DNA of 58,295 nt, from assembly GCF_001270965.1 (NCBI RefSeq), contig NZ_LGIA01000180.1, positions 1 through 58,295 on the forward strand, read 5' to 3'. The notes beneath the pieces are model-generated. The model worked only from the letters and a program-made list of their open reading frames with translations, was not told the origin of the DNA and ran no database searches. The translations under genes and the position numbers were made by a program. Below are positions 33,827 to 42,446 of this stretch, piece after piece (within the stretch, counting starts at the first letter, position 1; each line of letters begins with the position of its first letter). Origin of the DNA: Sunxiuqinia dokdonensis. GTDB lineage: Bacteria; Bacteroidota; Bacteroidia; Bacteroidales; Prolixibacteraceae.

Positions 33827-35566
33827 TTACCGGTCAATATCTGAGAGCACATAATCCACGCTTCCCAAAATGGCCATCAAATCAGCTATCGTATAGCCTG
33901 TACTAATTTCCGGCACAAATTGTATGTGCGGGAAAGAGGGGGTCCGAATCCTTGTCCGGTATGAGTTTGTGTTGCCATCGGAAACGAGGTAGTAACCGTT
34001 GTTCCCTTTGGTGGCTTCCACGCTGCAAAAGGCTTCGCCTGCAGGCATAACCGGCCCCCAACTTACATGTACAAAATGATTAATGAGTGTTTCAATGTCG
34101 TGCATGGTATGTTTTTTTCGTGGCGGCGTAGTAAGCGGGTGGTCCGATTTAAATTCCCCTTCGGGCATGTTATCCAGGCATTGCTGAATAATACGCAGGC
34201 TTTGCCGCATCTCCTCTATCCGAACTTTTGAGCGGTCGTAACAGTCGCCATTTTGGGCTGTCGGCACATCAAATTCAAACTGTTCATAACCGGAGTACGG
34301 TTGTTTTTTTCTGAAATCCCAATCGAAGCCGGTGGCCCTTAACCCTGGCCCTGTAATACCCCATTCAATCGCCTCTTCTGTGGAATATACCCCTATTCCG
34401 ACAGTCCTTGCTTTGAATATGCCGTTTTTCATTACATAGCGGTCGTACTCTTTTAATCTTTTGGGGAAATAGTCAATGAATTGTTGAATCAGTTTTTTCC
34501 ATCCCGTTGGCAGGTCCTGGGCTACTCCACCAATGCGGAACCAGTTGGGGTGCATTCTTCCACCGGTAACAGCAGCAACAATATCAAGCACTTTTTCCCT
34601 GTCGTTGAACATTAAAAAAACCGGGGTCATCATGCCAAGGTCCTGGGCAAAGGTGCCGTACCAAACCAGGTGGCTTGATATCCTGAACAGTTCGCTCATC
34701 ATGATGCGGATAACCTTAGCACGGTCGGGCACAGTTATCCCCGCAAGCTTTTCCACAGCCATCACATACGGGAAATTGTTCATTACGCCGCCGAGGTATT
34801 CCACGCGGTCGGTGTAGGGGATATAGGAATGCCAGGTTTGCCGCTCTCCCATTTTTTCAGCACCGCGGTGGTGAAATCCGATATCAGGAATAATCTTCAC
34901 GATATCTTCACCATCTAATTGGAGCACAAACCTTAAAACGCCATGAGTGCCGGGGTGCTGGGGCCCCAGGTTGAGGAACATCAAATCGTCCTCTTCCAGG
35001 GTGTTGTCCAGCCCCCATTCTTCGGGTTTAAACTGCAAGGCCTGTTGTTCAATCTCCTGTTTGCTTTCCGGAAGTTGAAAGGGCCCCATTTCCGTAGCCC
35101 TGGCCGGATGGCATTTTTGTAGCGGGTGCCCCTCCCAGGTTTGGGGCATCAAAATTCTTTTCAAATGGGGGTGCCCCTGAAATTTTATACCAAACATGTC
35201 ATACACTTCCCTTTCGTACCAGTTGGCAGCAGGCCATATCGAAGTGATGGAAGGGAGGGTAGGTTTTTCGGAAGTAAGCGGGACTTTCAGGCGGATAAAA
35301 CTGTTCCGTTCAAAAGAGAGCAGTTGATACACGACCGTAAAGCCACTGTCAGGTTGTCCCTGGCGATGGTTCCTAGCCTGTTCGTCAATTGCCGTGAGGT
35401 CGTAGAGCATTTTAAAAGGCCGGGCTACTTCGTTTTTTAAAAAACCAAGCACGTCAACAATCCGGCCGGGATTTACCCATAGGGTTGGAAATTCATCTTT
35501 TGTTTCCTGGATGCTTAGGATGGAATCCTGAAACTTATCATTTAATATGGAAGCGATAGCTGTCAT
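33827..35566 (-). CDS. nuoCD: NADH-quinone oxidoreductase fused subunits C and D
   Basis: This is a 579-residue fusion. Residues about 1-165 are NuoC (30-kDa), with [33 protein letters not shown]. About 190-579 are NuoD (49-kDa), with [16 protein letters not shown] and [18 protein letters not shown]. NuoD forms part of the quinone site with NuoB and NuoH. Such fusions are characteristic of several bacterial groups. It ends 14 bases upstream of nuoE and starts 8 bases after nuoB. Confidence 0.95.
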   Translation of the reverse strand: MTAIASILNDKFQDSILSIQETKDEFPTLWVNPGRIVDVLGFLKNEVARPFKMLYDLTAIDEQARNHRQGQPDSGFTVVYQLLSFERNSFIRLKVPLTSEKPTLPSITSIWPAANWYEREVYDMFGIKFQGHPHLKRILMPQTWEGHPLQKCHPARATEMGPFQLPESKQEIEQQALQFKPEEWGLDNTLEEDDLMFLNLGPQHPGTHGVLRFVLQLDGEDIVKIIPDIGFHHRGAEKMGERQTWHSYIPYTDRVEYLGGVMNNFPYVMAVEKLAGITVPDRAKVIRIMMSELFRISSHLVWYGTFAQDLGMMTPVFLMFNDREKVLDIVAAVTGGRMHPNWFRIGGVAQDLPTGWKKLIQQFIDYFPKRLKEYDRYVMKNGIFKARTVGIGVYSTEEAIEWGITGPGLRATGFDWDFRKKQPYSGYEQFEFDVPTAQNGDCYDRSKVRIEEMRQSLRIIQQCLDNMPEGEFKSDHPLTTPPRKKHTMHDIETLINHFVHVSWGPVMPAGEAFCSVEATKGNNGYYLVSDGNTNSYRTRIRTPSFPHIQFVPEISTGYTIADLMAILGSVDYVLSDIDR

Positions 35567-35574
35567 CTGATTTC

Positions 35575-36213
35575 CTATATTTCATCGGGACTTTTAATTT
35601 CCGTCATTTTCAACCTTTCCGGCCCCTGAATAGCTTTCATTGAAATTTTTTCCGGTTTTACAATTCCCTGCGGTCCCATCACCCAGCTCAACGGCCTTTT
35701 CTCTTTCCCGACCTGGTCCCTGAGCAATAAAATGGCCTCCAAAAAGGCATCGGGGCGTGGCGGGCACCCGGGCACATACACATCTACCGGCATAAATTTA
35801 TCCACGCCCTGCACCACGCTATAAATATCGTACATACCGCCTGAATTGGAACAGGAACCCATCGAGATAACCCAGCGCGGTTCCATCATCTGTTCATACA
35901 AGCGTTTGATTACAGGCGCCATTTTAATAAATACGGTACCGGCAATCACCATCATGTCGGCTTCGCGCGGCGTGCCCCGTATCACTTCGGCGCCAAAACG
36001 GGCAATATCGTAGCGGCTGGTGATTGAAGTGGCCATCTCCACATAGCAACACGACAAGCCAAAGTTGAACGGCCAGATGGAGTTTTTCCTTCCCCAGGCC
36101 ACCATGCTCTCCATGTTGGTGAGCAGCACATTTCTCTGAACTGTTTCTTCAAATGATCCGTTTCCTGTTTCAGGAACTACCGGGTTATTTAACTTGCTTG
36201 TCCACCACTTCAT
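35575..36213 (-). CDS. nuoB: NADH-quinone oxidoreductase subunit B
   Basis: This 212-residue subunit carries the N2 4Fe-4S cluster next to the quinone site. The ligand cysteines are in [11 protein letters not shown] (about 51-61), [12 protein letters not shown] (about 117-128) and [11 protein letters not shown] (about 147-157). It overlaps nuoA by 29 bases (36185-36213), which is a strong sign of coupled translation. Confidence 0.95.
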   Translation of the reverse strand: MKWWTSKLNNPVVPETGNGSFEETVQRNVLLTNMESMVAWGRKNSIWPFNFGLSCCYVEMATSITSRYDIARFGAEVIRGTPREADMMVIAGTVFIKMAPVIKRLYEQMMEPRWVISMGSCSNSGGMYDIYSVVQGVDKFMPVDVYVPGCPPRPDAFLEAILLLRDQVGKEKRPLSWVMGPQGIVKPEKISMKAIQGPERLKMTEIKSPDEI

Positions 36214-36637
36214 TAGCGTTTTTTTTTATGTTTTTATGATAAGCATTCAAAATTCTCTTTCCGCTGGGGCCAAAATCGAGCGCTCCCGATTTCCATTCGT
36301 AAATAAGTACAACCAATAAAACCACTGCAAAAACCAGGATTGCGAGGTAGCCCGACCAGCCTGTCTCCCTGATGGCAATTGCCCACGATATGATAAATGC
36401 GACTTCCAAATCAAAAATAACGAAAAACATGGCGATGACATAAAAATGGACGGGAAAGCGCAGCCGTGATGTACCGGTGGCCGTGATGCCCGATTCAAAC
36501 GCTTCATCCGTGGCATGTTCTTTATGCCGTTCACCCAGAAAATAAGAGACTGACAGGATGCCTGCCACCAATAACACAACGGAAATCCCGTACAACAGGA
36601 ATGGCCATAATAAGGTGGTATCAGATGTGTTTTCCAT
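36185..36637 (-). CDS. nuoA: NADH-quinone oxidoreductase subunit A
   Basis: This 150-residue membrane subunit has three segments, with [36 protein letters not shown] (about 43-78) as the conserved middle. It is the first gene of the nuo operon. The 84-base gap to the upstream rhodanese gene (36638-36721) has no obvious terminator or strong promoter box, so co-transcription with upstream genes is possible. Confidence 0.95.
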   Translation of the reverse strand: MENTSDTTLLWPFLLYGISVVLLVAGILSVSYFLGERHKEHATDEAFESGITATGTSRLRFPVHFYVIAMFFVIFDLEVAFIISWAIAIRETGWSGYLAILVFAVVLLVVLIYEWKSGALDFGPSGKRILNAYHKNIKKNANEVVDKQVK

Positions 36638-36721
36638 TAGTTAATATACGATGCTTCATGTTGTGTGTTAAGCCAACGGGAAGAATTTTTTCTTCTTTCA
36701 GGCCTAAACCTATTCGATAAA

Positions 36722-37180
36722 TTACGTATTTTTGACCACCGGCAGGCCCAGCGTTACCCAATCGTGCATGCCACCTCGGTAGTAAAGCATTTTTTCGGGA
36801 GGGTAACCTGCCTCCAGTAAATTATGGATGGCCGTTGGCGATTGCGGGCATTGTGGGCCGTTGCAAAAAAAGATGGACGGCTGGTCGCGGTCCAGCTCAT
36901 CCATCCTGTCGGTTATTTCATCATGGGGGATATTCTTCGCTCCGGGGATGGTTGATACTTCATAAAAACCGGATGTCCGGGCATCGATTATCGGCAGCCC
37001 CTTTTCCTGAAATTCACCGATTTCAATTTCATCCACAGTACGGACATTTTCCCTTACCTGCAATGGCTGGATGATCCCCCAGGTGGTATCTACATGTACC
37101 AGCCCGGGTTCGCCTCTTACCGGTTGTGGTACCATTTGTGCCTCTTCTCTTTTCGGTGTTCGCTTTTTATTAATATCCAT
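36722..37180 (-). CDS. Cytoplasmic rhodanese-like protein
   Basis: This 152-residue single-domain rhodanese has active-site loop FFCNGPQCPQSPTAIHNLL with C106 as the likely catalytic Cys and C111 five residues later. GLPIIDARTSGFYEVSTIPGAKNIPHDEI is typical of the fold. There is no signal peptide. It begins 11 bases from the DUF302 gene. Neighbours are redox and metal-binding proteins, so a sulfur-transfer or thiol-repair role is inferred. Confidence 0.85.
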   Translation of the reverse strand: MDINKKRTPKREEAQMVPQPVRGEPGLVHVDTTWGIIQPLQVRENVRTVDEIEIGEFQEKGLPIIDARTSGFYEVSTIPGAKNIPHDEITDRMDELDRDQPSIFFCNGPQCPQSPTAIHNLLEAGYPPEKMLYYRGGMHDWVTLGLPVVKNT

Positions 37181-37191
37181 ATTTTCTGTTT

Positions 37192-37578
37192 TTATAATGA
37201 ATGCATTACCCGTTGCAGTTTTTCCTCTATCTCACTGGCTACTTCGGTCAAACTCCGGTTATCAACAGCCAGCATGGAGGCCACCGGGTTTACAGCGGCA
37301 ACTTCTGTTTTGCCATCGTCCAACTCCTGTACAATGACATTGCAGGGCAGCATGGTTCCGATTTTGTTTTCAAACTGAAGGGCTTCATATGCTTTGCGGG
37401 GGTTGCAGGCGCCCAAGATCCGGTATTTTCTGAAATCTACGTCCAGCTTTTCTTTCAGCTTTTCGTGGATGTTGATTTCCGACAATACGCCAAAACCTTC
37501 TTTTTTCAGTGCTTCGGTCACCTTCTCGACGGCTTCGTCAAAAGCGTACTCTGTTGTTTTCTCAATGTAATACTTCAT
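37192..37578 (-). CDS. DUF302 domain protein
   Basis: This 128-residue cytoplasmic protein has the DUF302 fold signature VEKVTEALKKEGFGVLSEINIHEKLKEKL and YRILGACNPRKAYEALQFENKIGTMLPCNVIVQEL (about 53-87). DUF302 proteins are found beside rhodanese, thioredoxin and metal-resistance genes; no activity is established. It overlaps the thioredoxin-fold gene by 4 bases (37575-37578). Confidence 0.85.
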   Translation of the reverse strand: MKYYIEKTTEYAFDEAVEKVTEALKKEGFGVLSEINIHEKLKEKLDVDFRKYRILGACNPRKAYEALQFENKIGTMLPCNVIVQELDDGKTEVAAVNPVASMLAVDNRSLTEVASEIEEKLQRVMHSL

Positions 37579-37805
37579 GATAATTTATCTTTTAATTCAT
37601 TAATCTGACTATGTTCCGGCATTCCTATCGAAACTACTTTATCATCCACAATTAAAAGTGGCGATGTTTTTAATTTATACGTTTCAATTAACTCCGGATG
37701 GTCTTCAAAGTACAATAATTCATATTGCAATCCGGCATCTTGCAATTGTTCTTCAAGTTTTGGCCGGTGTGTGCATGTTTTGGTAGCTGCTATTATAATT
37801 TCCAT
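37575..37805 (-). CDS. Small thioredoxin/glutaredoxin-fold protein with single cysteine
   Basis: This 76-residue protein has a beta-alpha-beta start (MEIIIAATKTCTHRPKLEEQL) and a cis-proline-type KTSPLLIVDDKVVS (about 47-60), as in thioredoxin folds. It has one cysteine (C11) in place of a CxxC motif. It may be a monothiol redox or metal-binding protein. It is coupled to the DUF302 gene and follows a SHOCT gene. Confidence 0.72.
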   Translation of the reverse strand: MEIIIAATKTCTHRPKLEEQLQDAGLQYELLYFEDHPELIETYKLKTSPLLIVDDKVVSIGMPEHSQINELKDKLS

Positions 37806-37813
37806 TTTTACTC

Positions 37814-38035
37814 CTATAAATCTTTTTTGCGTTCTTCAAATTCCTGTTTATCAATTTCTCCTTTGGCATAGCGCTCTTTCAAAATATCGAGCGCCGACTT
37901 GCCGGGCCTTTGACCGGGGCTGTTGCTTTGGTTCATTCCCTTAACCACCATCCAAACAATAACGATTATGATAATAAGCCCGATGATCCACCACCAGCCC
38001 ATGCCCCAGCCGTGACCTCCAAATCCGTTCATCAT
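37814..38035 (-). CDS. SHOCT-domain membrane protein
   Basis: This 73-residue protein has a Gly/Met-rich N-terminus (MMNGFGGHGWGMGWWW), one membrane helix (about 17-32) and a C-terminal SHOCT motif, LDILKERYAKGEIDKQEFEERKKDL. SHOCT domains pair with oligomerising membrane domains. It lies just downstream of the Met-rich Spy-like gene. Role unknown. Confidence 0.82.
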   Translation of the reverse strand: MMNGFGGHGWGMGWWWIIGLIIIIVIVWMVVKGMNQSNSPGQRPGKSALDILKERYAKGEIDKQEFEERKKDL

Positions 38036-38053
38036 ACTATTGCTCCTTTCTTG

Positions 38054-38689
38054 TTAATGGTGTTCTTCATGATCCTGATCCTGTTGCTGGTTCATCATTC
38101 CGCCTTCTCCCTGCATCATGCCACCTTGCATCATGCCGCCATGTTGCATCATCATGTTTTTCATCTTTTCTTTCTGCTCATCGGTGAGTACCGCTTTCAT
38201 TTTGCCGGCGGTTTCATAAGCGGCGGCTTTCATGTTGATTTTCGTATCAGCACAGTTTTTCATCTGGTTTTTCACCTGGCCGGCCGGGGCGTTGTCTGCC
38301 AATAAACTTTTCAGTTTCATCTGTTTCTTACGTAATTCTGCCTGATAATCGATTTGCTGCTTTTTGAATTCTGTCTGTAAATCATACAATTGGTTTACCT
38401 GGTCATCGGTAAGCGACAGTTGCTGCTGCATGTTGGGCAGGTGGTTTACCATCATGCCGTATTTTTTCATGGGCATATTTTGGTTCATCATCTGGCCGCA
38501 CATGGGGCATTTCCCGTTGTTCATCATGCCCTGCATCATTCCTCCTTGCATCATTCCGCTTTTTTGCATCATCATGCCTTGTTTTTGACTCTTTTTGTTG
38601 TTCTGGCCCATCATTTGGGCACTTGCCGAATACCCTGCCATAAATAGGAGGGCTGTTGCGATAATTACTAACTTTTTCATCTTTTTCAT
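38054..38689 (-). CDS. Met-rich Spy/CpxP-like periplasmic metal-binding protein
   Basis: This is an about 211-residue exported protein. The chosen ATG at 38689 (MKKMKKLVII, or three residues later at 38680) gives a clean signal peptide; an earlier start at 38755 is possible but unlikely. The mature N-terminus is very Met-rich (GMMMQKSGMMQGGMMQGMM) with a CPMCG motif, and a similar Met/Gly repeat ends the protein. The middle (about 100-170) has the LxxxQxxxL helical pattern of the Spy/CpxP-like heavy-metal sensors. Inferred role: copper-binding chaperone. The shared promoter element copy E lies at 38712-38775. Confidence 0.82.
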   Translation of the reverse strand: MKKMKKLVIIATALLFMAGYSASAQMMGQNNKKSQKQGMMMQKSGMMQGGMMQGMMNNGKCPMCGQMMNQNMPMKKYGMMVNHLPNMQQQLSLTDDQVNQLYDLQTEFKKQQIDYQAELRKKQMKLKSLLADNAPAGQVKNQMKNCADTKINMKAAAYETAGKMKAVLTDEQKEKMKNMMMQHGGMMQGGMMQGEGGMMNQQQDQDHEEHH

Positions 38690-38711
38690 GTCATTAATTT
38701 TTAATTGTTTT

Positions 38712-38775
38712 ACAAAGTACATGATAATTAATAATTTATGTGTTATATAATTCATAGAAGATTTTATAGTATTTT
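38712..38775 (-). promoter_or_regulatory. Shared promoter/operator element, copy E
   Basis: On the minus strand TACTTTGT lies at 38719-38712 and TATAAC at 38747-38742. The spacing is 22 instead of 21, and the distal AT-rich half matches copy B in ATGAATTAT. It precedes the Met-rich Spy-like gene. It is the most diverged of the five copies. Confidence 0.4.
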
Positions 38776-38791
38776 ATTGTTTTTGCTATTT

Positions 38792-39406
38792 TTACTGTTT
38801 GTTGTTGGTTATCCGTATGAGTTTGACAATATCTAACCACACATTTTCACCCCGTATGTTTTTCGGTTCAAAACCTGCTTTCAACAAATTATCGTACGTT
38901 TCGCGGTTGATGTTCGCCCCATAAATATTAAGGGGGATAAAGTTGAAGGCATCCATCAACGGGCCCACCGCTTTTTTGTGGCTGCGCACATGTTCCAGCA
39001 TTAATATTTTTCCGCCGTTTTTACATACCCGCCTTATTTCTTTCAAGCCCTGCACGGGATCGGGGACGGAACAAAACACGCATGAGGTAACTACCGTATC
39101 GAAAGTATTGTCGTCGAAAAACATATTTTCTGCATCCATTTCCAGTAGCTCCGTTTTTTCCGGGCGGTTGTTTTTACTTTGGGCTTTTTCAATCATTTTT
39201 TCGCTGAAATCTATTCCTGTAAGTTCTACATCCTCTAGATAAAATGGTAAATTTCTACCTGTGCCAATGCCCACTTCCAGAGTTTTGCCGAAAGCTTCGC
39301 GTAACATTTTCTTTCTCCACTTATGGAAACCCATTTCCATGGGTTGGTCCAGGATATCATAAACTCCGGCAATCCGGTTATATCGTTTTTTAATTTTGTT
39401 TGTCAT
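38792..39406 (-). CDS. Class I SAM-dependent methyltransferase (UbiE-like)
   Basis: This 204-residue cytoplasmic enzyme has motif I LEVGIGTGRNLPFYL (about 39-53), TGIDFSEKMIEKA and LEMDAENMFFDDNTFDTVVTSCVFCSVPDP, which is the pattern of ubiquinone/menaquinone-like methyltransferases and phospholipid methyltransferases. No evidence ties it to a particular substrate. It lies between the Met-rich protein and the second multicopper oxidase. Confidence 0.84.
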   Translation of the reverse strand: MTNKIKKRYNRIAGVYDILDQPMEMGFHKWRKKMLREAFGKTLEVGIGTGRNLPFYLEDVELTGIDFSEKMIEKAQSKNNRPEKTELLEMDAENMFFDDNTFDTVVTSCVFCSVPDPVQGLKEIRRVCKNGGKILMLEHVRSHKKAVGPLMDAFNFIPLNIYGANINRETYDNLLKAGFEPKNIRGENVWLDIVKLIRITNNKQ

Positions 39407-39432
39407 GGCACCAATTCTTTACTATTTATGTT

Positions 39433-41019
39433 CTATTCCACGACTTCGTAATTACGCATCATTCCCATATCTTCGTGCTCCAGGTTGTGGCAGTGGTAGA
39501 CATAAACGCCGGTGAAATCTTCAAATTTCAGTGCTATTTTAACTTTCATTCCCGGCAATAACAAAAAAGTATCCTGCCATCCATCGTCAATAAAACCATC
39601 CTCGACTGTCCCCCATGAGTCAGCGCTTACCCCGGAAATATCACGATCGATAATTTGAAACTGCAACCCATGCAGATGCACCGGATGGGGCATACGCATC
39701 ATATCCTGCATCATTCCCATTCCCCGGCCATCATCGCCGTTTATAAACTCCCAAACTTCAGTAGTATTCAGGCTTACTTTTTCCCAGTCTGCTACTTCCC
39801 TCATTTCAAAGGTTTCTCCGTTAATCACCCACTGCATGCGCTGGTTGAAAAAACGGAACTGACGCGGAGAGGCCGCATTTACAGCTTCCGACTCCGGAAT
39901 GGAACTGATATTTTGAAAAGCGGAGGGCAACGATTTTCTTTCGCCACTTTCGGAAGTAACCGTAAACGAGCAGATGTCGAAACCGGTACCGTTTGACAGC
40001 CCTGAGCCGGACATCATCTGGTCTCCCATCATGCCACCTCCCATTCCCATGGAAGTGCCATCATTGAACGGCAGGCTATGCAGATAAACCTGGCCTTCAG
40101 CATTCATTTCTGAAAAATCTTTCCAAATTTCAATGCGTTCGCCGGGAGCGAGCATCACATAAGGTTTTCGGACAGGTCGGGACAATAATCCTCCATCGGT
40201 TCCGATAACAATCACATCGGAACCATCGCTCCAGGCAAGTTTGTAAATCCTTGAGTTGGAACCATTCAAAACACGAAATCGGTAAGTTGATTTTGAAACG
40301 TGTATGTTATTTTCGAGGGTTCCGTTTACCGCAATCCGGTCGCCCAGAAAACCTTGCATCCTGCTCATCTGATTATTTTGCATGTAAACCAGTTGATTAT
40401 TTCCGTCAAATATCCGGTCCTGAATAATGAGGGGAAGGTCGTATTTTTCTGTCGGCAGATGATCTTCGTTCCCTTCAACGATAAACATTCCTGCAAGCCC
40501 CTCGTAAACCTGTTGGCCGGTAATCTTATCGGGATGTGGATGAAACCAGTAGGTTCCAGGACGGTTGTTCACCTCAAATTCATATACATATTGCGCTCCG
40601 TTTTCCACGGCATACATTGGATGTCCGTCCATTTCCGGCGGAATGTGCAGCCCGTGCCAGTGAATAACACTCTCACGTGGAAGTTGATTTTTAAACCGAA
40701 CCCTGATTCTCTGTCGCTGCTTCACTCTGAAAACGGGCCCCAACCATGAGCCGGGCAGATTTTCAACAGTGGCATTGTCTGCTTTTAGTACATTCAATAC
40801 ATAAGAATAGACCTCTGTTTTGTTGCCACTCATTACCTGAATATTGTTCCGGATGGCTGTAAATTCGACATCAACATCAGGATTAAAACTAGCGTTAATC
40901 TTGTAATTTCCTTCGATCATTGTACCCCTGCTGCCGTTCCCGCAAAATGTGAATGCAGGCAAAAACGCAGAAGCCGCAATCCCTCCACCTAGTCTTTTTA
41001 TAAAATCAGCTCGCTTCAT
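39433..41019 (-). CDS. Multicopper oxidase (CueO/bilirubin-oxidase type)
   Basis: The enzyme has 528 residues. The N-terminus MKRADFIKRLGGGIAASAFLPAF looks like a Tat or Sec signal, with a Cys at 26 (FTFCGNG) that might be a lipobox, though it fits poorly. Copper ligand motifs are VIHWHGLH (H120, H122), YWFHPHPD (H160, H162), HPVHLHGLQF and VYHCHNLEHEDMGMM at the C-terminus, which includes the type 1 Met. A Met-rich loop (SMGMGGGMMGDQMMSG, about 330-345) probably binds Cu(I). It is distinct from the fusion oxidase at 14483-16720. Role: Cu(I) oxidation or a similar laccase activity. Confidence 0.92.
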   Translation of the reverse strand: MKRADFIKRLGGGIAASAFLPAFTFCGNGSRGTMIEGNYKINASFNPDVDVEFTAIRNNIQVMSGNKTEVYSYVLNVLKADNATVENLPGSWLGPVFRVKQRQRIRVRFKNQLPRESVIHWHGLHIPPEMDGHPMYAVENGAQYVYEFEVNNRPGTYWFHPHPDKITGQQVYEGLAGMFIVEGNEDHLPTEKYDLPLIIQDRIFDGNNQLVYMQNNQMSRMQGFLGDRIAVNGTLENNIHVSKSTYRFRVLNGSNSRIYKLAWSDGSDVIVIGTDGGLLSRPVRKPYVMLAPGERIEIWKDFSEMNAEGQVYLHSLPFNDGTSMGMGGGMMGDQMMSGSGLSNGTGFDICSFTVTSESGERKSLPSAFQNISSIPESEAVNAASPRQFRFFNQRMQWVINGETFEMREVADWEKVSLNTTEVWEFINGDDGRGMGMMQDMMRMPHPVHLHGLQFQIIDRDISGVSADSWGTVEDGFIDDGWQDTFLLLPGMKVKIALKFEDFTGVYVYHCHNLEHEDMGMMRNYEVVE

Positions 41020-41356
41020 TTAATACAATTTTGATGAATACTTGCCCGGACGTAGTAATTTTTAAAAGCAAATTAGCTTTGTGAACAAATGGGCATTTAA
41101 TTGAGCTACAAAAACATAACAAAGAACGATCGCCTTTGTTTGATCTTTCGAGCACAGTTTGGTAGTTACTGAATTCGTAGAAAAATTGACAAGCAGCTGT
41201 TGGCTTGGGGTCTTCTTTTTTTTGATGGGCAAAAGAGGGACAGCTGGCTGATTTGTATCCTAATTCCATACGTCAGATTTAACAATTTTCCTGAAAAGCC
41301 ATGGGAACGAACAAAAAAGGGGCACTCGGCCCTGGTGTTCAAATCATCAGAATTGG
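41020..41356. other. Intergenic stretch with possible terminator
   Basis: No convincing gene. An 87-codon frame (41006-41269, minus) overlaps the oxidase start and has no recognisable family, so I leave it out. An inverted pair AACAAAG (41118-41124) and CTTTGTT (41134-41140) can form a hairpin. On the minus strand it is followed by ATGTTTTT, which could be a weak intrinsic terminator for the DUF6573 gene. This stretch marks the border between the chromosomal metal genes and the mobile defence island. Confidence 0.4.
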
Positions 41357-41791
41357 TTAATCTTCAAACGGTTTCATAATGAAAATCGCAGGCGACGGAT
41401 CATCAAAATCACGGGCTGTTATCAAGGCCTTTAGGGTAACTTCGCGCAACAGCCGGTTCGACCTGTCCATTACTTTTTCGTTCTGCTCCCAATCACCGGT
41501 GTCCGGCAGTTGGATCAATAGCTTAAAAAGCAAGTGAGAAGAAGATTCCTTCCGGGCGAAAAAGGCAAACATGAACAGCACATCCCATAATCGGCCATCC
41601 TGGTTCTGATAAACTTCCATCCCTTCGGGAACTTCCACATATTTGTCCCAAACCGATCGGGTCAGGTAAACCGGATGACGAATCCCAGCTTCCTTGGAAA
41701 TCTTTTGATCAACTTGAATCAGAAAACCATCATCAACGGCCTGTTTTGTAGAGTAAACTGAAATGGGTTTTAAATTTTTGAAATCATTCAT
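41357..41791 (-). CDS. DUF6573 family protein
   Basis: This is a 144-residue cytoplasmic protein. The start at 41791 (MNDFKNLKPISVYSTKQAVDDGFLIQV) is the family-like start; a longer frame to 41986 gives an unrelated, low-complexity N-terminus. Core features are KEAGIRHPVYLTRSVWDKYVEVPEG and GRLWDVLFMFAFFARK (about 67-83), as in DUF6573 proteins common on plasmids and conjugative elements. Function unknown. It lies beside the mobile R-M island, which supports an accessory origin. Confidence 0.75.
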   Translation of the reverse strand: MNDFKNLKPISVYSTKQAVDDGFLIQVDQKISKEAGIRHPVYLTRSVWDKYVEVPEGMEVYQNQDGRLWDVLFMFAFFARKESSSHLLFKLLIQLPDTGDWEQNEKVMDRSNRLLREVTLKALITARDFDDPSPAIFIMKPFED

Positions 41792-42446
41792 AATAGATCG
41801 CCGCTTGCCCTGCGGACTTATAATGGCATCTGGCACGCCTTTAAACTTAAATTTTTGGCGTACTGGCATTGAGGTGTCCCGGGTGAGGTCAATGGGGTGC
41901 ATGTCAGGTTTTCCGTGTGGAGGGAATGTTTGATTTGGAAAGGAAAAAGCTGAACGCATCCGAAGGACGGTTGCCACGAAAAGCAACCGCCCCTTTACCG
42001 TTCCGGGAAGCGATCAATAACTTTGAGGAAAATTTGAGTAAAACAGCTTAAGCCTATGAGTATTGGAATAGTTGAAAATAATTCAATGATCGAACTCAAG
42101 TGAACTGACACTTCGCCTTTTTGCTTGCCCTGAATGAATAATGAGCATTCCAGATCGGGGTGATCTCGAAAAACATCGAACATAGTTTAATAAAATATCA
42201 GTAGAATTTATTAGTTTCGAAGAACTAAAAAAAATAACTGGAAATGCCTGACTTCGATCGTCAAAATCTGACAAACGATTTGCTGAAGAACCAGCTTCTT
42301 CGATACTTATCCCTGGGTTTTAAGAAAAGTCAATGCGTTGTTTCCATTCATGAATGAATGGCTGGTAGTAGATTTCTGTAATTTCCTACACAGGGCATCA
42401 TGGTTTAAAGGAAGAATATAATAATTGAAATAAGAATAAAGAAAGC
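41792..42446. other. Divergent intergenic region between DUF6573 and hsdM
   Basis: This is 655 bases with no convincing gene. Several frames of 37-76 codons exist (for example plus-strand 42244-42357), but none resembles a known family. A 12-base palindrome CATTCATGAATG lies at 42345-42356, 90 bases before hsdM, and could be an operator. The region must hold the promoters for the leftward DUF6573 gene and the rightward restriction-modification operon; I see no clear TAnnTTTG box for either. Confidence 0.45.

Noticed and set aside
41006-41269. 87-codon minus-strand frame just upstream of the second multicopper oxidase
   Set aside because: It overlaps the oxidase start, shows no domain or hydrophobic pattern, and its composition is unlike the neighbours. 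Probably spurious.
41995-42274. Short minus-strand frames between DUF6573 and hsdM
   Set aside because: Sixty or so codons each, overlapping each other in different frames, with no recognisable family.
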